This document shows, piece by piece, positions 1-8,007 of a stretch of DNA of 26,421 nucleotides. Under the pieces are notes generated by a model. It searched no databases. It saw only the letters and a list, made by a program, of their open reading frames with translations, and was not told the origin of the DNA. The stretch is from Gemmatimonadales bacterium. GTDB taxonomy: Bacteria; Gemmatimonadota; Gemmatimonadetes; Palauibacterales; Palauibacteraceae. The DNA lies in contig DAOVWI010000009.1 of NCBI GenBank assembly GCA_030636765.1, forward strand, positions 1 through 26,421, given 5' to 3'. Each line of letters starts with the position of its first letter. Positions within the stretch are counted from its first letter, which is position 1. Both the position numbers and the translations under genes were made by a program.

Positions 1-1296
1 ATCTTCACGCGCCGCCAGCACGAGCCCAAAGCGTACGCCCGCGTCGGCGGAGGGACCGGCTCGCCGAAGCTGGATCTGGTCAGCGGGATCTTCAGCAACG
101 GGTGGGGAAGTGCCGTCACCGTGGCCGCGGCGTTCGATGTTTTGAACGTGAGGAGCGGAGATCTGGTGTCCGACCGGCTCGACTTTTGGGCCACACTTGC
201 CTGGATGCCGAGCAGCAATCGGACGGGGTTCCAGCTTCAGTGGAAGAGCCAGAGCATCGACCGTCTCGGCGACGACTCCGCGGAGCTGAAACGCCGCGAC
301 GTGGCCTTCACCGGCCGCAGTCAGATCTCGTCGACCCTGGTCGCCGATCTCGCTCTCAGCAGCACGGCGCTCACGCTGGTCGACTCGCAGCTCGTCGAGG
401 TCAACCGGGCGGGCGTTGCCGTCACCGGCTCGCCTCGCTGGGGCTTTGGCCGGGCAGAGATCGCCGTCCAGGGTGGCGGACCCGCGTACCCCAGCGTGGC
501 CGGCGGCCTCACGGCGGGCGTGCGGATCGCGAGGCTGCTCGGCCTGGACGTGGAGGTCGAGGGCTCCACATGGGACGGTTTCGATGCCGCCTCGGTGGGT
601 GCAGGCCTGGCGATCGGTCCGTTCACCTCCGCCGCTCTGGTGATCCGTGCCGGCGGGGCGACGGGAACCCGAGGCGTGTCCAGGCCGCTCTCGGGCACGG
701 CCGACTCACTCTCGTTCGACGCCTTCACGAGCGGCCTGGAGCTCAGCTTGGGCCCCTACGATCTGGGTGCGCGGCTGTCCTATCAGAGCGTGAGCCGTCA
801 GCTTCCGTTTGGGACCGCATTCGACGCAGCGCTCCAGCCGGGCCCCGGTGTGGACGTCACGGCGTTCGAGGGCGAGCTGAGCGGCCCGATCGTGCCCCTG
901 GGGGTCCTGATCAATGGCTTGAACCCCCTCGTGATAACGGGATTCTGGCGGCACCAGACCACGTCGGCCGATGCCCAGCCGATCTACCTGCCGGTCGACG
1001 TCGCGCGGGGCCGGCTGGGCTTCAGCCAGAGGTTCTTCAAGGGAGACCTGCTCGTGCAGCTCGGGCTCGGCTTCCTCTACCGCAGCGCCATGCTCTCCTC
1101 GGCGCCTGGAGTTCCGAACCCGCTCCCGGTGCCCGAACAGCGTCGCCTGAACCTCGACTTCCTGCTGCAGATCAAGGACTTTCAGATCTGGCTTCGCGCC
1201 GACAACCTGACAAGCACCGAGGACGAGGACGTCGTGGGCTTTCCGTATCCGCGAACCCTCACGCTCTTCGGCGTGAAATGGGAGTTCTTCAACTGA
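1..1296 (+). CDS. Outer-membrane beta-barrel protein (5'-truncated)
   Basis: The frame is open from the first base of the window to the TGA at 1294-1296, so the start lies outside and 431 residues are visible. I see no enzyme motif. The protein is made of alternating hydrophobic and polar stretches rich in Gly, Leu, Val and aromatic residues, as in transmembrane beta-strands. Its C-terminal part (RADNLTS, then PRTLTLFG and a terminal WEFFN) resembles the last strands of TonB-dependent receptors and other barrels, which usually end in an aromatic residue recognised by the BAM complex. The plug domain and signal peptide cannot be seen, so receptor versus porin is undecided. A GTG at 121 also lies in this frame, but the sequence before it reads as the same barrel, so I do not use it as the start. 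It precedes yicC by 32 bases and is probably a separate unit. Confidence 0.65.
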   Translation: MFTRRQHEPKAYARVGGGTGSPKLDLVSGIFSNGWGSAVTVAAAFDVLNVRSGDLVSDRLDFWATLAWMPSSNRTGFQLQWKSQSIDRLGDDSAELKRRDVAFTGRSQISSTLVADLALSSTALTLVDSQLVEVNRAGVAVTGSPRWGFGRAEIAVQGGGPAYPSVAGGLTAGVRIARLLGLDVEVEGSTWDGFDAASVGAGLAIGPFTSAALVIRAGGATGTRGVSRPLSGTADSLSFDAFTSGLELSLGPYDLGARLSYQSVSRQLPFGTAFDAALQPGPGVDVTAFEGELSGPIVPLGVLINGLNPLVITGFWRHQTTSADAQPIYLPVDVARGRLGFSQRFFKGDLLVQLGLGFLYRSAMLSSAPGVPNPLPVPEQRRLNLDFLLQIKDFQIWLRADNLTSTEDEDVVGFPYPRTLTLFGVKWEFFN

Positions 1297-1328
1297 TGCG
1301 AGCCACGCGATAGGTAGGAACGCCAGCG

Positions 1329-2216
1329 ATGATACGAAGCATGACCGGATTCGGCTCGGCGAGCCGCGAGTTCCCGGACGGCACGCTCACGGTAGAGCTC
1401 AAGTCCGTCAACCACCGTCACCTCAACATCTCGTTCCGGCTGCCGCCGGGAGCCGACGCGTGGGAGTCCGAGCTGCGAGCTCGCCTGGGCCGGCGAGTTC
1501 GCCGCGGCCAAGTGAGCTTCGTCGTGCTGGCCGTAGCGGCACCGGGGAGCGGCGGCGAATGGCGGATGGAACGCACGCGAGTCCTCGCCTCCCTGGAAAC
1601 GCTGCGAGCGCTCCAGGAGGAGTACGACCTTCCAGGCGAGATCGACCTCTCCCTGGTTGTGCGCACGGCCGGGGACCTCCTGCGCCAGGAGCGGATGGAC
1701 GAGCTTGGCTGGGTGGACGCCGACATGCTCGGCTCTGTCGTCGACGATGCCGTCTCCCAGCTCGTCGGCATGAGGGAAATCGAGGGAAGGCGCCTCGGAG
1801 ACGATCTGTTGGCCAGTCTCGACGGCGTGGATGACAGGCTGGACGAGGTAGAGCGACTGACGCCCGAGCGCTTGGAGCGGGAGCACGAGCGTCTCAGGCG
1901 CGCGGTAGCGGAGCTGGCTGGGAACGTTCGCCTGAACGAGGGGCGACTGGAGCAGGAGATGGCCATCATCGCGGACCGGTGGGACATCTCGGAGGAGCTC
2001 GTCCGGGCGGGGGCGCACGTCGCCGCTTTCCGCGAGCTGCTCGCGTCGGAGGCTGCCGAACCGGTCGGCAGGCGCCTCTCGTTCCTCCTTCAGGAGATGA
2101 ATCGGGAGATCAACACCGTGGGGTCCAAGGCGAACGATGCACGGATCTCCAGTCACGTCGTCGAGATCAAGAACGGCCTCGAGCGGCTGCGCGAGCAGGT
2201 GGAAAACGTCGAGTGA
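1329..2216 (+). CDS. yicC: YicC/YloC family endoribonuclease
   Basis: A 295-residue protein, close to the usual length of about 290. It opens with the family signature MIRSMTGFG, followed by the ELKSVNHRHL segment typical of the YicC N-terminal domain. The last 60 residues carry the DUF1732-type end with FLLQEMNREINT and SKANDA. YicC proteins are RNA-binding endoribonucleases linked to RNA turnover and stationary-phase fitness. The ATG at 1329 is preceded by TAGGTAGGAA at suitable distance. The stop codon overlaps the GTG start of gmk (GTGA), so the two are translationally coupled. The yicC-gmk-rpoZ-coaBC order is a common conserved cluster, which supports the call. Confidence 0.95.
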   Translation: MIRSMTGFGSASREFPDGTLTVELKSVNHRHLNISFRLPPGADAWESELRARLGRRVRRGQVSFVVLAVAAPGSGGEWRMERTRVLASLETLRALQEEYDLPGEIDLSLVVRTAGDLLRQERMDELGWVDADMLGSVVDDAVSQLVGMREIEGRRLGDDLLASLDGVDDRLDEVERLTPERLEREHERLRRAVAELAGNVRLNEGRLEQEMAIIADRWDISEELVRAGAHVAAFRELLASEAAEPVGRRLSFLLQEMNREINTVGSKANDARISSHVVEIKNGLERLREQVENVE

Positions 2217-2917
2217 GGGATACCGGGGTTCTTATCGACCACACCTATCCACTCGTTCTGGCCGGCCCATCGGGAAGCGGCAAGACGACGGCGGTTCGTG
2301 AACTGCTGCGCCGGCGAAGCGACCTCCGGTTCTCTGTATCCGCCACGACGAGAGCTTCGCGTCCCGGGGAGAGGGATGGGATTGATTACCTTTTTCTCGA
2401 GAGGGCTGACTTCGAGCGGATGCGCGACCGTGGGGAGCTGCTGGAGTGGGCGGAGGTCCACGGCGAGCTGTACGGCACTCGCAGCGAGAATCTGGAAGGG
2501 GCGAGAGCGGAGGGAGTCCACCTGGTCCTCGACATCGACGTGCAGGGAGCCCGCTTGGTACGGGTCGCGGTTCCCGATGCGGTGAGCATCTTCCTCCTGC
2601 CGCCGCGCGGAGCCTGGCTCTCCCGGCTGCGCGCCCGGGGGAGCGAGACTCCCTCGACACTGCGGCGGCGGCTTCGCACGGCAGCCGAGGAGCTGGGCGC
2701 GGCCGGGGAGTTCGACTACGTGCTCGTGAACGAGGACCTCGGAGAAACGGTGGACCGCGTGGAAGCGATTCTGGACGCCGAGGAATCACGCGTGGGACGA
2801 GTGGGTAACGAGTTGAACCGGTTCGTATCGATGCTGGAGATGGAGGTAGCCGCCGCACAGACCGAAGCGGTGGAAGGCGAAGAAGCCGAGAACGAGGGAA
2901 CAGGAGATACACAATGA
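2213..2917 (+). CDS. gmk: Guanylate kinase
   Basis: ATP + GMP to ADP + GDP, in the cytoplasm, for GTP and dGTP supply. The P-loop GPSGSGKT lies at residues 18-25. Downstream are the GMP-binding segment with ELLEWAEVHGELYGT, the LDIDVQGA motif, the lid region SRLRARGSET, and the FDYVLVNEDL segment near the end of the core. I use GTG 2213, which overlaps the yicC stop and has AGGTGG about ten bases upstream. This gives 234 residues. The enzyme usually has about 205, and the extra is an acidic tail (about residues 205-234, EGEEAENEG) past the catalytic core. The frame is open further upstream inside yicC, but that part does not resemble the family. The stop overlaps the rpoZ start (ATGA). Confidence 0.95.
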   Translation: MRDTGVLIDHTYPLVLAGPSGSGKTTAVRELLRRRSDLRFSVSATTRASRPGERDGIDYLFLERADFERMRDRGELLEWAEVHGELYGTRSENLEGARAEGVHLVLDIDVQGARLVRVAVPDAVSIFLLPPRGAWLSRLRARGSETPSTLRRRLRTAAEELGAAGEFDYVLVNEDLGETVDRVEAILDAEESRVGRVGNELNRFVSMLEMEVAAAQTEAVEGEEAENEGTGDTQ

Positions 2918-3129
2918 AGGTGTTTACGCCGAAGGAAGTCGCCGCGACGGCGTCCGACAAGTATCTGGGCGTGCTCGTGGCGGCGAAGTACGCTCGCGAG
3001 CTGAACGCGCTTCCGCTCGAGCGCTCGCCGTACGGCGCCGTGAAGCTCACGACGCTGGCGCTCGCCGCCCTCACCTCGGGGCAGCTCGAGTATCGACTCG
3101 TGACCAAGGACCGGCCGGGTCTCGAGTAG
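2914..3129 (+). CDS. rpoZ: RNA polymerase omega subunit
   Basis: A 71-residue basic protein matching the short omega subunit that helps assemble the beta' subunit of RNA polymerase. The central segment with VAAKYARELN, followed by a helix rich in Leu and Ala (VKLTTLALAALTSG), fits omega, where a conserved region contacts the beta' C-terminal part. ATG 2914 overlaps the gmk stop by four bases and has CAGGAG at 2901-2906, a good ribosome binding site. Its position right after gmk is the usual one for rpoZ. The TAG stop (3127-3129) lies inside a 12-base imperfect tandem repeat and in a hairpin loop, described separately. Confidence 0.9.
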   Translation: MKVFTPKEVAATASDKYLGVLVAAKYARELNALPLERSPYGAVKLTTLALAALTSGQLEYRLVTKDRPGLE

Positions 3130-3142
3130 CGTCTCGAGCGGC
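3119..3142 (+). repeat. 12-bp tandem duplication over the rpoZ stop
   Basis: Two adjacent 12-base units (3119-3130 and 3131-3142) both begin GTCTCGAG and agree at 10 of 12 positions. The TAG stop of rpoZ (3127-3129) is in the first unit; the second has CGG at the equivalent place, so no second stop is made. Confidence 0.7.
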
Positions 3143-3152
3143 CCAAGACGCT
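3121..3152 (+). terminator. Alternative hairpins at the rpoZ-coaBC junction
   Basis: Two mutually exclusive stems can form in the 37-base junction. CTCGAG at 3121-3126 pairs with CTCGAG at 3133-3138, with the rpoZ stop in the loop. AGCGTCT at 3128-3134 pairs with AGACGCT at 3146-3152. No T-run follows, so this is not a textbook intrinsic terminator. It may instead be an RNA-processing or partial-termination site between rpoZ and coaBC. Confidence 0.35.
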
Positions 3153-3166
3153 TACCGCCGAGCACA

Positions 3167-4357
3167 GTGCGTCCGTTCGACGACCGCCCGGTTCTCGTGG
3201 TGGTGACCGGTGGCATCGCCGCCTATAAGACGGCCTACCTCGTACGCCGCCTGCGGGAGGTGGGCGCGGTGGTTGACGTCGTGCTGACGCGGAGCGCCGA
3301 AAGGTTTGTGGGGAGAGCCACGTTCGAGGGGCTCACCGGCAGACCGATCGGCACGAGCCTGTGGGAACGACCGCTCGACCACATCGACCTCGGACGCCGG
3401 GCAGGGGTAGCGATCGTCGCGCCCGCAACCGCGGATTTTCTGGCCAAGCTTGCGACGGGGCAGGCCGACTCGCTGGCCGCCGCCACTCTTCTCGCCGCGC
3501 CTTGCCCGGTGCTGCTCTGCCCGGCCATGAACCAGCGGATGTGGAAACACCCGGCGACGCAACGCAACGTGGACACGCTCCGTGAGTTCGGCCTCTGGAT
3601 GGTCGGACCGGATGTGGGCCAGCTGGCGGAAGGAGAGATCGGAATCGGCAGAATGTCGGAGTCCGTGGAGATCCTTGCGGTTGCCGGGCGCCTGCTGGAG
3701 GAGCAGAGTTTGGAAGGGCGCAACGTCGTTGTCACTGCAGGTCCCACACGGGCACCGATCGATCCTGTCCGATACGTTGGTAACCGCGCATCGGGACACA
3801 TGGGTCAGGCCCTGGCGGCCTCCGCCTGGCGACGCGGAGCCAGCGTGACGCTCGTCAGCGGGCCGACCACGCGCCCGCATCCGTACGGACCGCACGTGAT
3901 CGCGGTGGACACGGCCGAGGAGATGCTGGATGCGCTGAGAGAAGCCCTCGAAGAGGCCGATCTTCTCTTGATGGCCGCCGCGGTTTCGGACTTCCGGGTA
4001 CCCTCACCGAGCGATTCGAAGATCAAGAAAACGGGCGGGGATCTGGAGCTCCGTCTCGTAGCCGGCCCCGATCTCCTGAAGGAGACACGGGCGGCGCGCG
4101 ACCGCCGTGGGATCGTCACGCTGGGCTTCGCCCTGGAGACCGACACGCCGATCGAGAACGGCAGGGAGAAGCTGAGCTCCAAGGGTGTGGACTTCATGGC
4201 CGTGAACGAGGTCGGGGACCCCGAGGCGGGCTTTGAGGTGCCGACGAATCGGATCACTCTTCTGGATCGGTGGGGCGAGGTGGAGGAGCTGCCGGTCCTG
4301 CCGAAGGAGGAGGTCGCCGACCGCATACTGGATCGAATCGAAGCACGACTTGACTGA
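3167..4357 (+). CDS. coaBC: Bifunctional phosphopantothenoylcysteine decarboxylase / phosphopantothenate-cysteine ligase
   Basis: Two consecutive steps of coenzyme A synthesis in one 396-residue chain. The N-terminal flavoprotein CoaC half has the FMN-binding GGIAAYK (15-21), the catalytic histidine in DHIDL (H72) and the PAMNxxMW motif (119-126). The C-terminal CoaB half has GNRASGHMG (205-213) and KIKK (285-288), as in CTP-dependent ligases. Notable: the flexible flap reads LAEGEIGIGRM, with Glu155 where E. coli Dfp has catalytic Cys158 (ACGDxGxGRM). Other lineages also vary at this site, so loss of function should not be assumed. The start is GTG 3167, 37 bases after rpoZ; no ATG fits better. 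The stop overlaps the proposed TTG start of the next gene by eight bases. Confidence 0.93.
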   Translation: MRPFDDRPVLVVVTGGIAAYKTAYLVRRLREVGAVVDVVLTRSAERFVGRATFEGLTGRPIGTSLWERPLDHIDLGRRAGVAIVAPATADFLAKLATGQADSLAAATLLAAPCPVLLCPAMNQRMWKHPATQRNVDTLREFGLWMVGPDVGQLAEGEIGIGRMSESVEILAVAGRLLEEQSLEGRNVVVTAGPTRAPIDPVRYVGNRASGHMGQALAASAWRRGASVTLVSGPTTRPHPYGPHVIAVDTAEEMLDALREALEEADLLLMAAAVSDFRVPSPSDSKIKKTGGDLELRLVAGPDLLKETRAARDRRGIVTLGFALETDTPIENGREKLSSKGVDFMAVNEVGDPEAGFEVPTNRITLLDRWGEVEELPVLPKEEVADRILDRIEARLD

Positions 4358-5144
4358 CTTTCGCGAGCCCCTGCGCCGTTACATCGAGACACGTATCTCT
4401 CTGGGTGAGCCGCCGTTGATCTTCCGAGGGCTCTCTCGACGGGATGCCATCGACGCCGCAGCCAGCCGGCCTCCGGCGGCGGCGTCCACGAAGGAGACGG
4501 AGCTCGTTCGTCTGGCCAAGGAGTGTACGGCCGAGGGGATTCGTGAGCTGGACTTCGATGCCCTCGGCGAGGTAGCCAGGGCATGCACTCGGTGCCCGCT
4601 GCACGAGAGTCGCCAGAACGTCGTCTTCGGGGAAGGCGATCCGGAGGCACGAGTGGTGTGCGTGGGCGAGGCTCCGGGGGCAGTCGAGGACGATACGGGA
4701 CGTCCGTTCGTCGGGCGAGCCGGACAGCTGCTGGACCTCCTGCTGCTGTCCGTCGGCCTCCGGCGCGACGAGGTTTACATCTGCAACGTGCTCAAGTGCC
4801 GACCGCCGGGTAACCGGAATCCGAGTCCGGAAGAGATCGCGACCTGCTCACCGTTCCTTCTCCGGCAGATCGAGTTGATCGACCCGGAGGTCGTAGTGGC
4901 GTTCGGGTCCTTCGCCGCGCAGACGCTGCTTTCCACTCGAGACTCGATTGGGCGGCTGCGGGGACGCACGCACTTGTACGGACGGTACCCTCTGGTCGTG
5001 ACGTACCATCCGGCAGCCTCCCTGCGGAACCCCGGCTGGAAGCGACCGACCTGGGAGGACCTCCAGCTGGTGCGACGAGTCCTGGATGGTGACTCTCCCT
5101 CCGGGCCGGCGGCTGACGAGCCGTCCCTGAACCTGCGGCCGTGA
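4350..5144 (+). CDS. Uracil-DNA glycosylase, family 4 (iron-sulfur)
   Basis: Excises uracil from DNA at the start of base-excision repair. Family-4 hallmarks are present: cysteines C79 and C82 (CTRC), then C150 and C166 within KCRPPGNRNP...ATC, which together hold a 4Fe-4S cluster; the GEAPG motif (106-110) followed by DTGRPFVGRAGQLLD; and the second catalytic motif HPAAS (220-224). The frame has no ATG or GTG between the coaBC 3' region and the core, so I use TTG 4350, which overlaps the coaBC stop and gives 264 residues. The family often has a variable N-terminal extension, here about 75 residues ahead of the first cysteine. The in-frame ATG at 4233 lies deep inside coaBC and is rejected. 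The gene is translationally coupled to coaBC and lies 10 bases from dnaB. Confidence 0.9.
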   Translation: MTDFREPLRRYIETRISLGEPPLIFRGLSRRDAIDAAASRPPAAASTKETELVRLAKECTAEGIRELDFDALGEVARACTRCPLHESRQNVVFGEGDPEARVVCVGEAPGAVEDDTGRPFVGRAGQLLDLLLLSVGLRRDEVYICNVLKCRPPGNRNPSPEEIATCSPFLLRQIELIDPEVVVAFGSFAAQTLLSTRDSIGRLRGRTHLYGRYPLVVTYHPAASLRNPGWKRPTWEDLQLVRRVLDGDSPSGPAADEPSLNLRP

Positions 5145-5154
5145 CGCAATCGCC

Positions 5155-6558
5155 GTGACCGACTCGATGCTCTCCGACCGATCCCTCGCTCTCGAGGCGG
5201 CGGACGTCTTCGCCGGGCGTCAGCCACCATGGTCCGAGGAGGCCGAGGCCTCGATTCTCGGCGGCATGCTGATCGACGGCGACGCGGTGGCCGTGGCGAT
5301 GGAGCTCGTCGACGACGCGGCGTTCTACCGGGAGGGCAACCGGCGGATCTTCCGGGCGATGATGCGGCTCTACAACCGAGGGGAGGTCATCGACCCGGTC
5401 ACGCTGTCGGATGAGCTCAAGTCTGCCGGCGAGCTGGAGGGCTCGGGCGGGATGGAGTACGTCGCGCGACTCGTCGACGCGGTTCCCACTGCGGCCAACA
5501 TCGAGTACCACTGCCGGATCCTCCGCGACAAGGCGGTCCTGCGCCGTCTGATTGAGGAAGCGACGGAGATCATCCGAGACGCGCACCAAACCGCGGCCGG
5601 GACTGCCCAGGAGACCCTCGATCGGGCTGAGCAGAGAGTCTTCCATATCTCCCAGGCGGCCAGCCGCCGGGGCTTCGTGTGGATCAAGGAGATACTCTGG
5701 CCCACGTTCGAGCGCATCGAAGAGCTCCAGCGGAGCCCGGGCTCGGTCACCGGCGTGCCGACGGGCTTCGCGGACCTGGACCGCCTCACCGCCGGGTTTC
5801 AGCCCTCCGACCTGATCGTTGTGGCGGGGCGTCCGTCGATGGGGAAGACGGCGCTCGCCCTCAACTTCGCCCAGCATGCGGCCATCGAGCAGGAGAGTGC
5901 GGTCGCGATCTTCTCGCTGGAGATGTCCAAGGAGGCGCTGGTTCAGAGGCTTCTTTGTGCGGAGGGACGCGTCGACTCCGGCCGACTGCGCCGCGGACGG
6001 CTGGAGGACGACGAGTACGGCCGGTTGGCCACGGCGGCCGGCCTGCTCAACACGGCGCCTATCTGGATCGATGACACACCGGCCATCTCCGTGCTCGAGC
6101 TTCGGGCCAAGGCTCGGCGACTGCGAGCCGAGGTTGATCTGAAGTTGGTGATCGTGGACTACCTTCAGCTGATGGCGGGCCCCAGGGGGGCCGAGAACCG
6201 TCAGCAGGAGATCAGCACGATCTCCCGCTCGCTCAAGGCCGTGGCGAAGGAGCTCGAGGTTCCAGTGATAGCACTCTCCCAGCTTTCTCGAGCGCCCGAG
6301 CAGCGGACCGACCACCGTCCTGTGCTCGCCGACCTTCGGGAATCGGGCGCGATCGAGCAGGACGCGGACCTCGTGCTCTTCATCTACCGCGAAGAGGTGT
6401 ACAAGGGGCCGGTCGACCGCGACGGAAACTCGCTGGAAGGCAAGGCGGACCTGATCATCGGGAAGCAAAGAAACGGTCCCACGGGCGAGGTGTCCCTGTA
6501 CTTCCACAAGCAATACACGTTGTTCGATTCGCGTTCCGATCGTGACGAGCCGTTCTGA
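5155..6558 (+). CDS. dnaB: Replicative DNA helicase DnaB
   Basis: Hexameric 5'-3' helicase that unwinds DNA at the replication fork. The 467 residues show an N-terminal DnaB domain (about 25-125, with PWSEEAEASILGGML), a linker helix, and a RecA-like C-terminal domain. The Walker A motif GRPSMGKT is at 225-232, with FSLEMSKE, the Walker B-like LVIVDYLQLM, and the downstream LADLRESGAIEQDAD segment. No intein is present. The start is GTG 5155; an ATG four codons downstream (5167) is equally possible, and neither has a strong Shine-Dalgarno sequence. The C-terminus is the usual short acidic end. The TGA stop abuts a 15-base tandem duplication. Length and motifs are normal for the family. Confidence 0.97.
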   Translation: MTDSMLSDRSLALEAADVFAGRQPPWSEEAEASILGGMLIDGDAVAVAMELVDDAAFYREGNRRIFRAMMRLYNRGEVIDPVTLSDELKSAGELEGSGGMEYVARLVDAVPTAANIEYHCRILRDKAVLRRLIEEATEIIRDAHQTAAGTAQETLDRAEQRVFHISQAASRRGFVWIKEILWPTFERIEELQRSPGSVTGVPTGFADLDRLTAGFQPSDLIVVAGRPSMGKTALALNFAQHAAIEQESAVAIFSLEMSKEALVQRLLCAEGRVDSGRLRRGRLEDDEYGRLATAAGLLNTAPIWIDDTPAISVLELRAKARRLRAEVDLKLVIVDYLQLMAGPRGAENRQQEISTISRSLKAVAKELEVPVIALSQLSRAPEQRTDHRPVLADLRESGAIEQDADLVLFIYREEVYKGPVDRDGNSLEGKADLIIGKQRNGPTGEVSLYFHKQYTLFDSRSDRDEPF

Positions 6559-6586
6559 CCCGAGCCGCCCCGACCCGAGCCGCCCG
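6557..6586 (+). repeat. 15-bp tandem duplication at the dnaB stop
   Basis: GACCCGAGCCGCCC is present at 6557-6570 and again at 6572-6585; the 15-base units agree at 14 of 15 positions. The first two bases belong to the TGA stop of dnaB (6556-6558). The remainder fills most of the 48-base gap before radA. Confidence 0.9.
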
Positions 6587-6606
6587 GCCAGACGTCCCAT
6601 CGGGCG

Positions 6607-8007
6607 GTGAGCCGCTCGGGCAGGGCTCGGCGTGTGGCGGCCGGCTTCTTTTGCCGCTCCTGCGGCCACGAGAGCTTGAGGTGGGAAGGCCGCTGTCCGG
6701 CCTGCGGTGACTGGAACACGCTCGTTGAGGCCCCTGCCGGCACGGGGAAGTCCCGCGAGCGGTTCCACCCGCGCGGCCGCGGCTCCAAGGCTGCCCCGCT
6801 GCGCGACGCCGCGGCGTCCGAAGCCGGCCGGCTCCTGCTGGACATCGGCGATCTCGACCTCGTTCTGGGCGGTGGACTGGTGTCGGGATCGGTTGTCCTG
6901 CTCGGCGGGTCGCCGGGGATCGGCAAGTCCACCTTGCTGCTCCAGGCCGCGGCTTCGGTCCAGCGTACCGGAGGCAGCGCCCTCTACGTGTCGGGCGAGG
7001 AGTCGGCGCCGCAGGTCCGGCTACGCGCGGAGCGCATCGGCGGAGCGGCTCTCGACGTAACCTTCTTCGGCGCTACGGGGGTGGAAGAGGTGCTTCGTGC
7101 GGCCGATTCGGCCCGGCCGGACTTTCTCGGCGTGGACTCGATCCAGACGCTATCCAGCGAGGCAGCCGACTCGGCGCCCGGCACGGTGAGTCAGGTGCGC
7201 GAGTGTGCCGCGGCGCTTCAGGCGTTCGCCAAGTCGAGTGGGACGCCGGTGGTCATCGTCGGTCACGTCACCAAGCAGGGATCTCTCGCGGGGCCGCGGA
7301 CGCTGGAGCATGTCGTGGATGCCGTGCTGCACCTCGAAGGAAGTCGCGGCCGTGAGCACCGCCTTCTTCGGGCGACGAAGAACCGGTTTGGAAGCGTGGA
7401 CGAGCTCGCCGTTTTCCGGATGACCGGGACGGGGCTGGTACCGGTCGACAACCCGTCGGAGATCTTCCTGAGCCAGACGGGTGGGGTCAGCGGCTCGGCG
7501 GTCGCCGTGACGTTCCAGGGCTCACGTCCGCTTCTGGCCGAGGTTCAGTGCTTGACGGCCCGCAGCCGCTTTGGCGTTCCCCAGAGAACGACCAGCGGCT
7601 TTCCACCTCGTCGGCTCGCGCTGCTGCTGACCGTTCTCGAACGCCGGGCAGGCGTGCGTGCGATCGAGCGCGATGTCTTCGTCAACGTGGTCGGCGGGCT
7701 GCGCTTGTCGGATCCGGCGGCGGATCTGGCCGTTGCGGCGGCTCTGGTTTCGGCCGAACTGGACCGCACCATCGGTAGCCGCGCGATCATAGGAGAGGTC
7801 GGTCTCGGTGGAGAGGTACGGGCCGTTCCGCGGCTCGAGCGCCGTCTCGCCGAGGCGCGGAAGCTGGGGATCGAGGAAGCTATCGTCCCGGCGACGGCCC
7901 TCCCGGCGAAGGTCACGCTCGAAGCCACCGGCACCGCCGGGGCTTCGCCGGGGCTTCGTCTGGTCCCCGTCTCGCATGTGCGGGAGTTGGTCGAGAGGAT
8001 CGCGTGA
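6607..8007 (+). CDS. radA: DNA repair protein RadA (Sms)
   Basis: RadA is a DnaB-like ATPase that promotes branch migration of recombination intermediates. All three expected parts are present in 466 residues: an N-terminal zinc finger with CxxC pairs at C16/C19 and C30/C33; a RecA-like core with Walker A GSPGIGKST (101-109) and the RadA-specific KNRFG motif (258-262); and a C-terminal Lon-like domain (about 285-466) with VFVNVVGGLRLSDPAADLAVA. The start is GTG 6607, 48 bases after dnaB. The stop overlaps the next gene's GTG (GTGA). Neighbourhood with dnaB and a uracil glycosylase suggests shared expression of replication and repair functions. Nothing is missing. Confidence 0.97.
   Translation: MSRSGRARRVAAGFFCRSCGHESLRWEGRCPACGDWNTLVEAPAGTGKSRERFHPRGRGSKAAPLRDAAASEAGRLLLDIGDLDLVLGGGLVSGSVVLLGGSPGIGKSTLLLQAAASVQRTGGSALYVSGEESAPQVRLRAERIGGAALDVTFFGATGVEEVLRAADSARPDFLGVDSIQTLSSEAADSAPGTVSQVRECAAALQAFAKSSGTPVVIVGHVTKQGSLAGPRTLEHVVDAVLHLEGSRGREHRLLRATKNRFGSVDELAVFRMTGTGLVPVDNPSEIFLSQTGGVSGSAVAVTFQGSRPLLAEVQCLTARSRFGVPQRTTSGFPPRRLALLLTVLERRAGVRAIERDVFVNVVGGLRLSDPAADLAVAAALVSAELDRTIGSRAIIGEVGLGGEVRAVPRLERRLAEARKLGIEEAIVPATALPAKVTLEATGTAGASPGLRLVPVSHVRELVERIA

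Noticed and set aside
1979..2212. Upstream extension of gmk inside yicC
   Set aside because: Just an open frame; Arg-rich translation unlike guanylate kinase. GTG 2213 fits the family and overlaps the yicC stop.
4792..6768. A 658-codon minus-strand open frame opposite the uracil glycosylase, dnaB and the start of radA
   Set aside because: It is antisense to three clear genes, has no family motif, and long antisense frames are expected in GC-rich coding DNA with G/C third positions.
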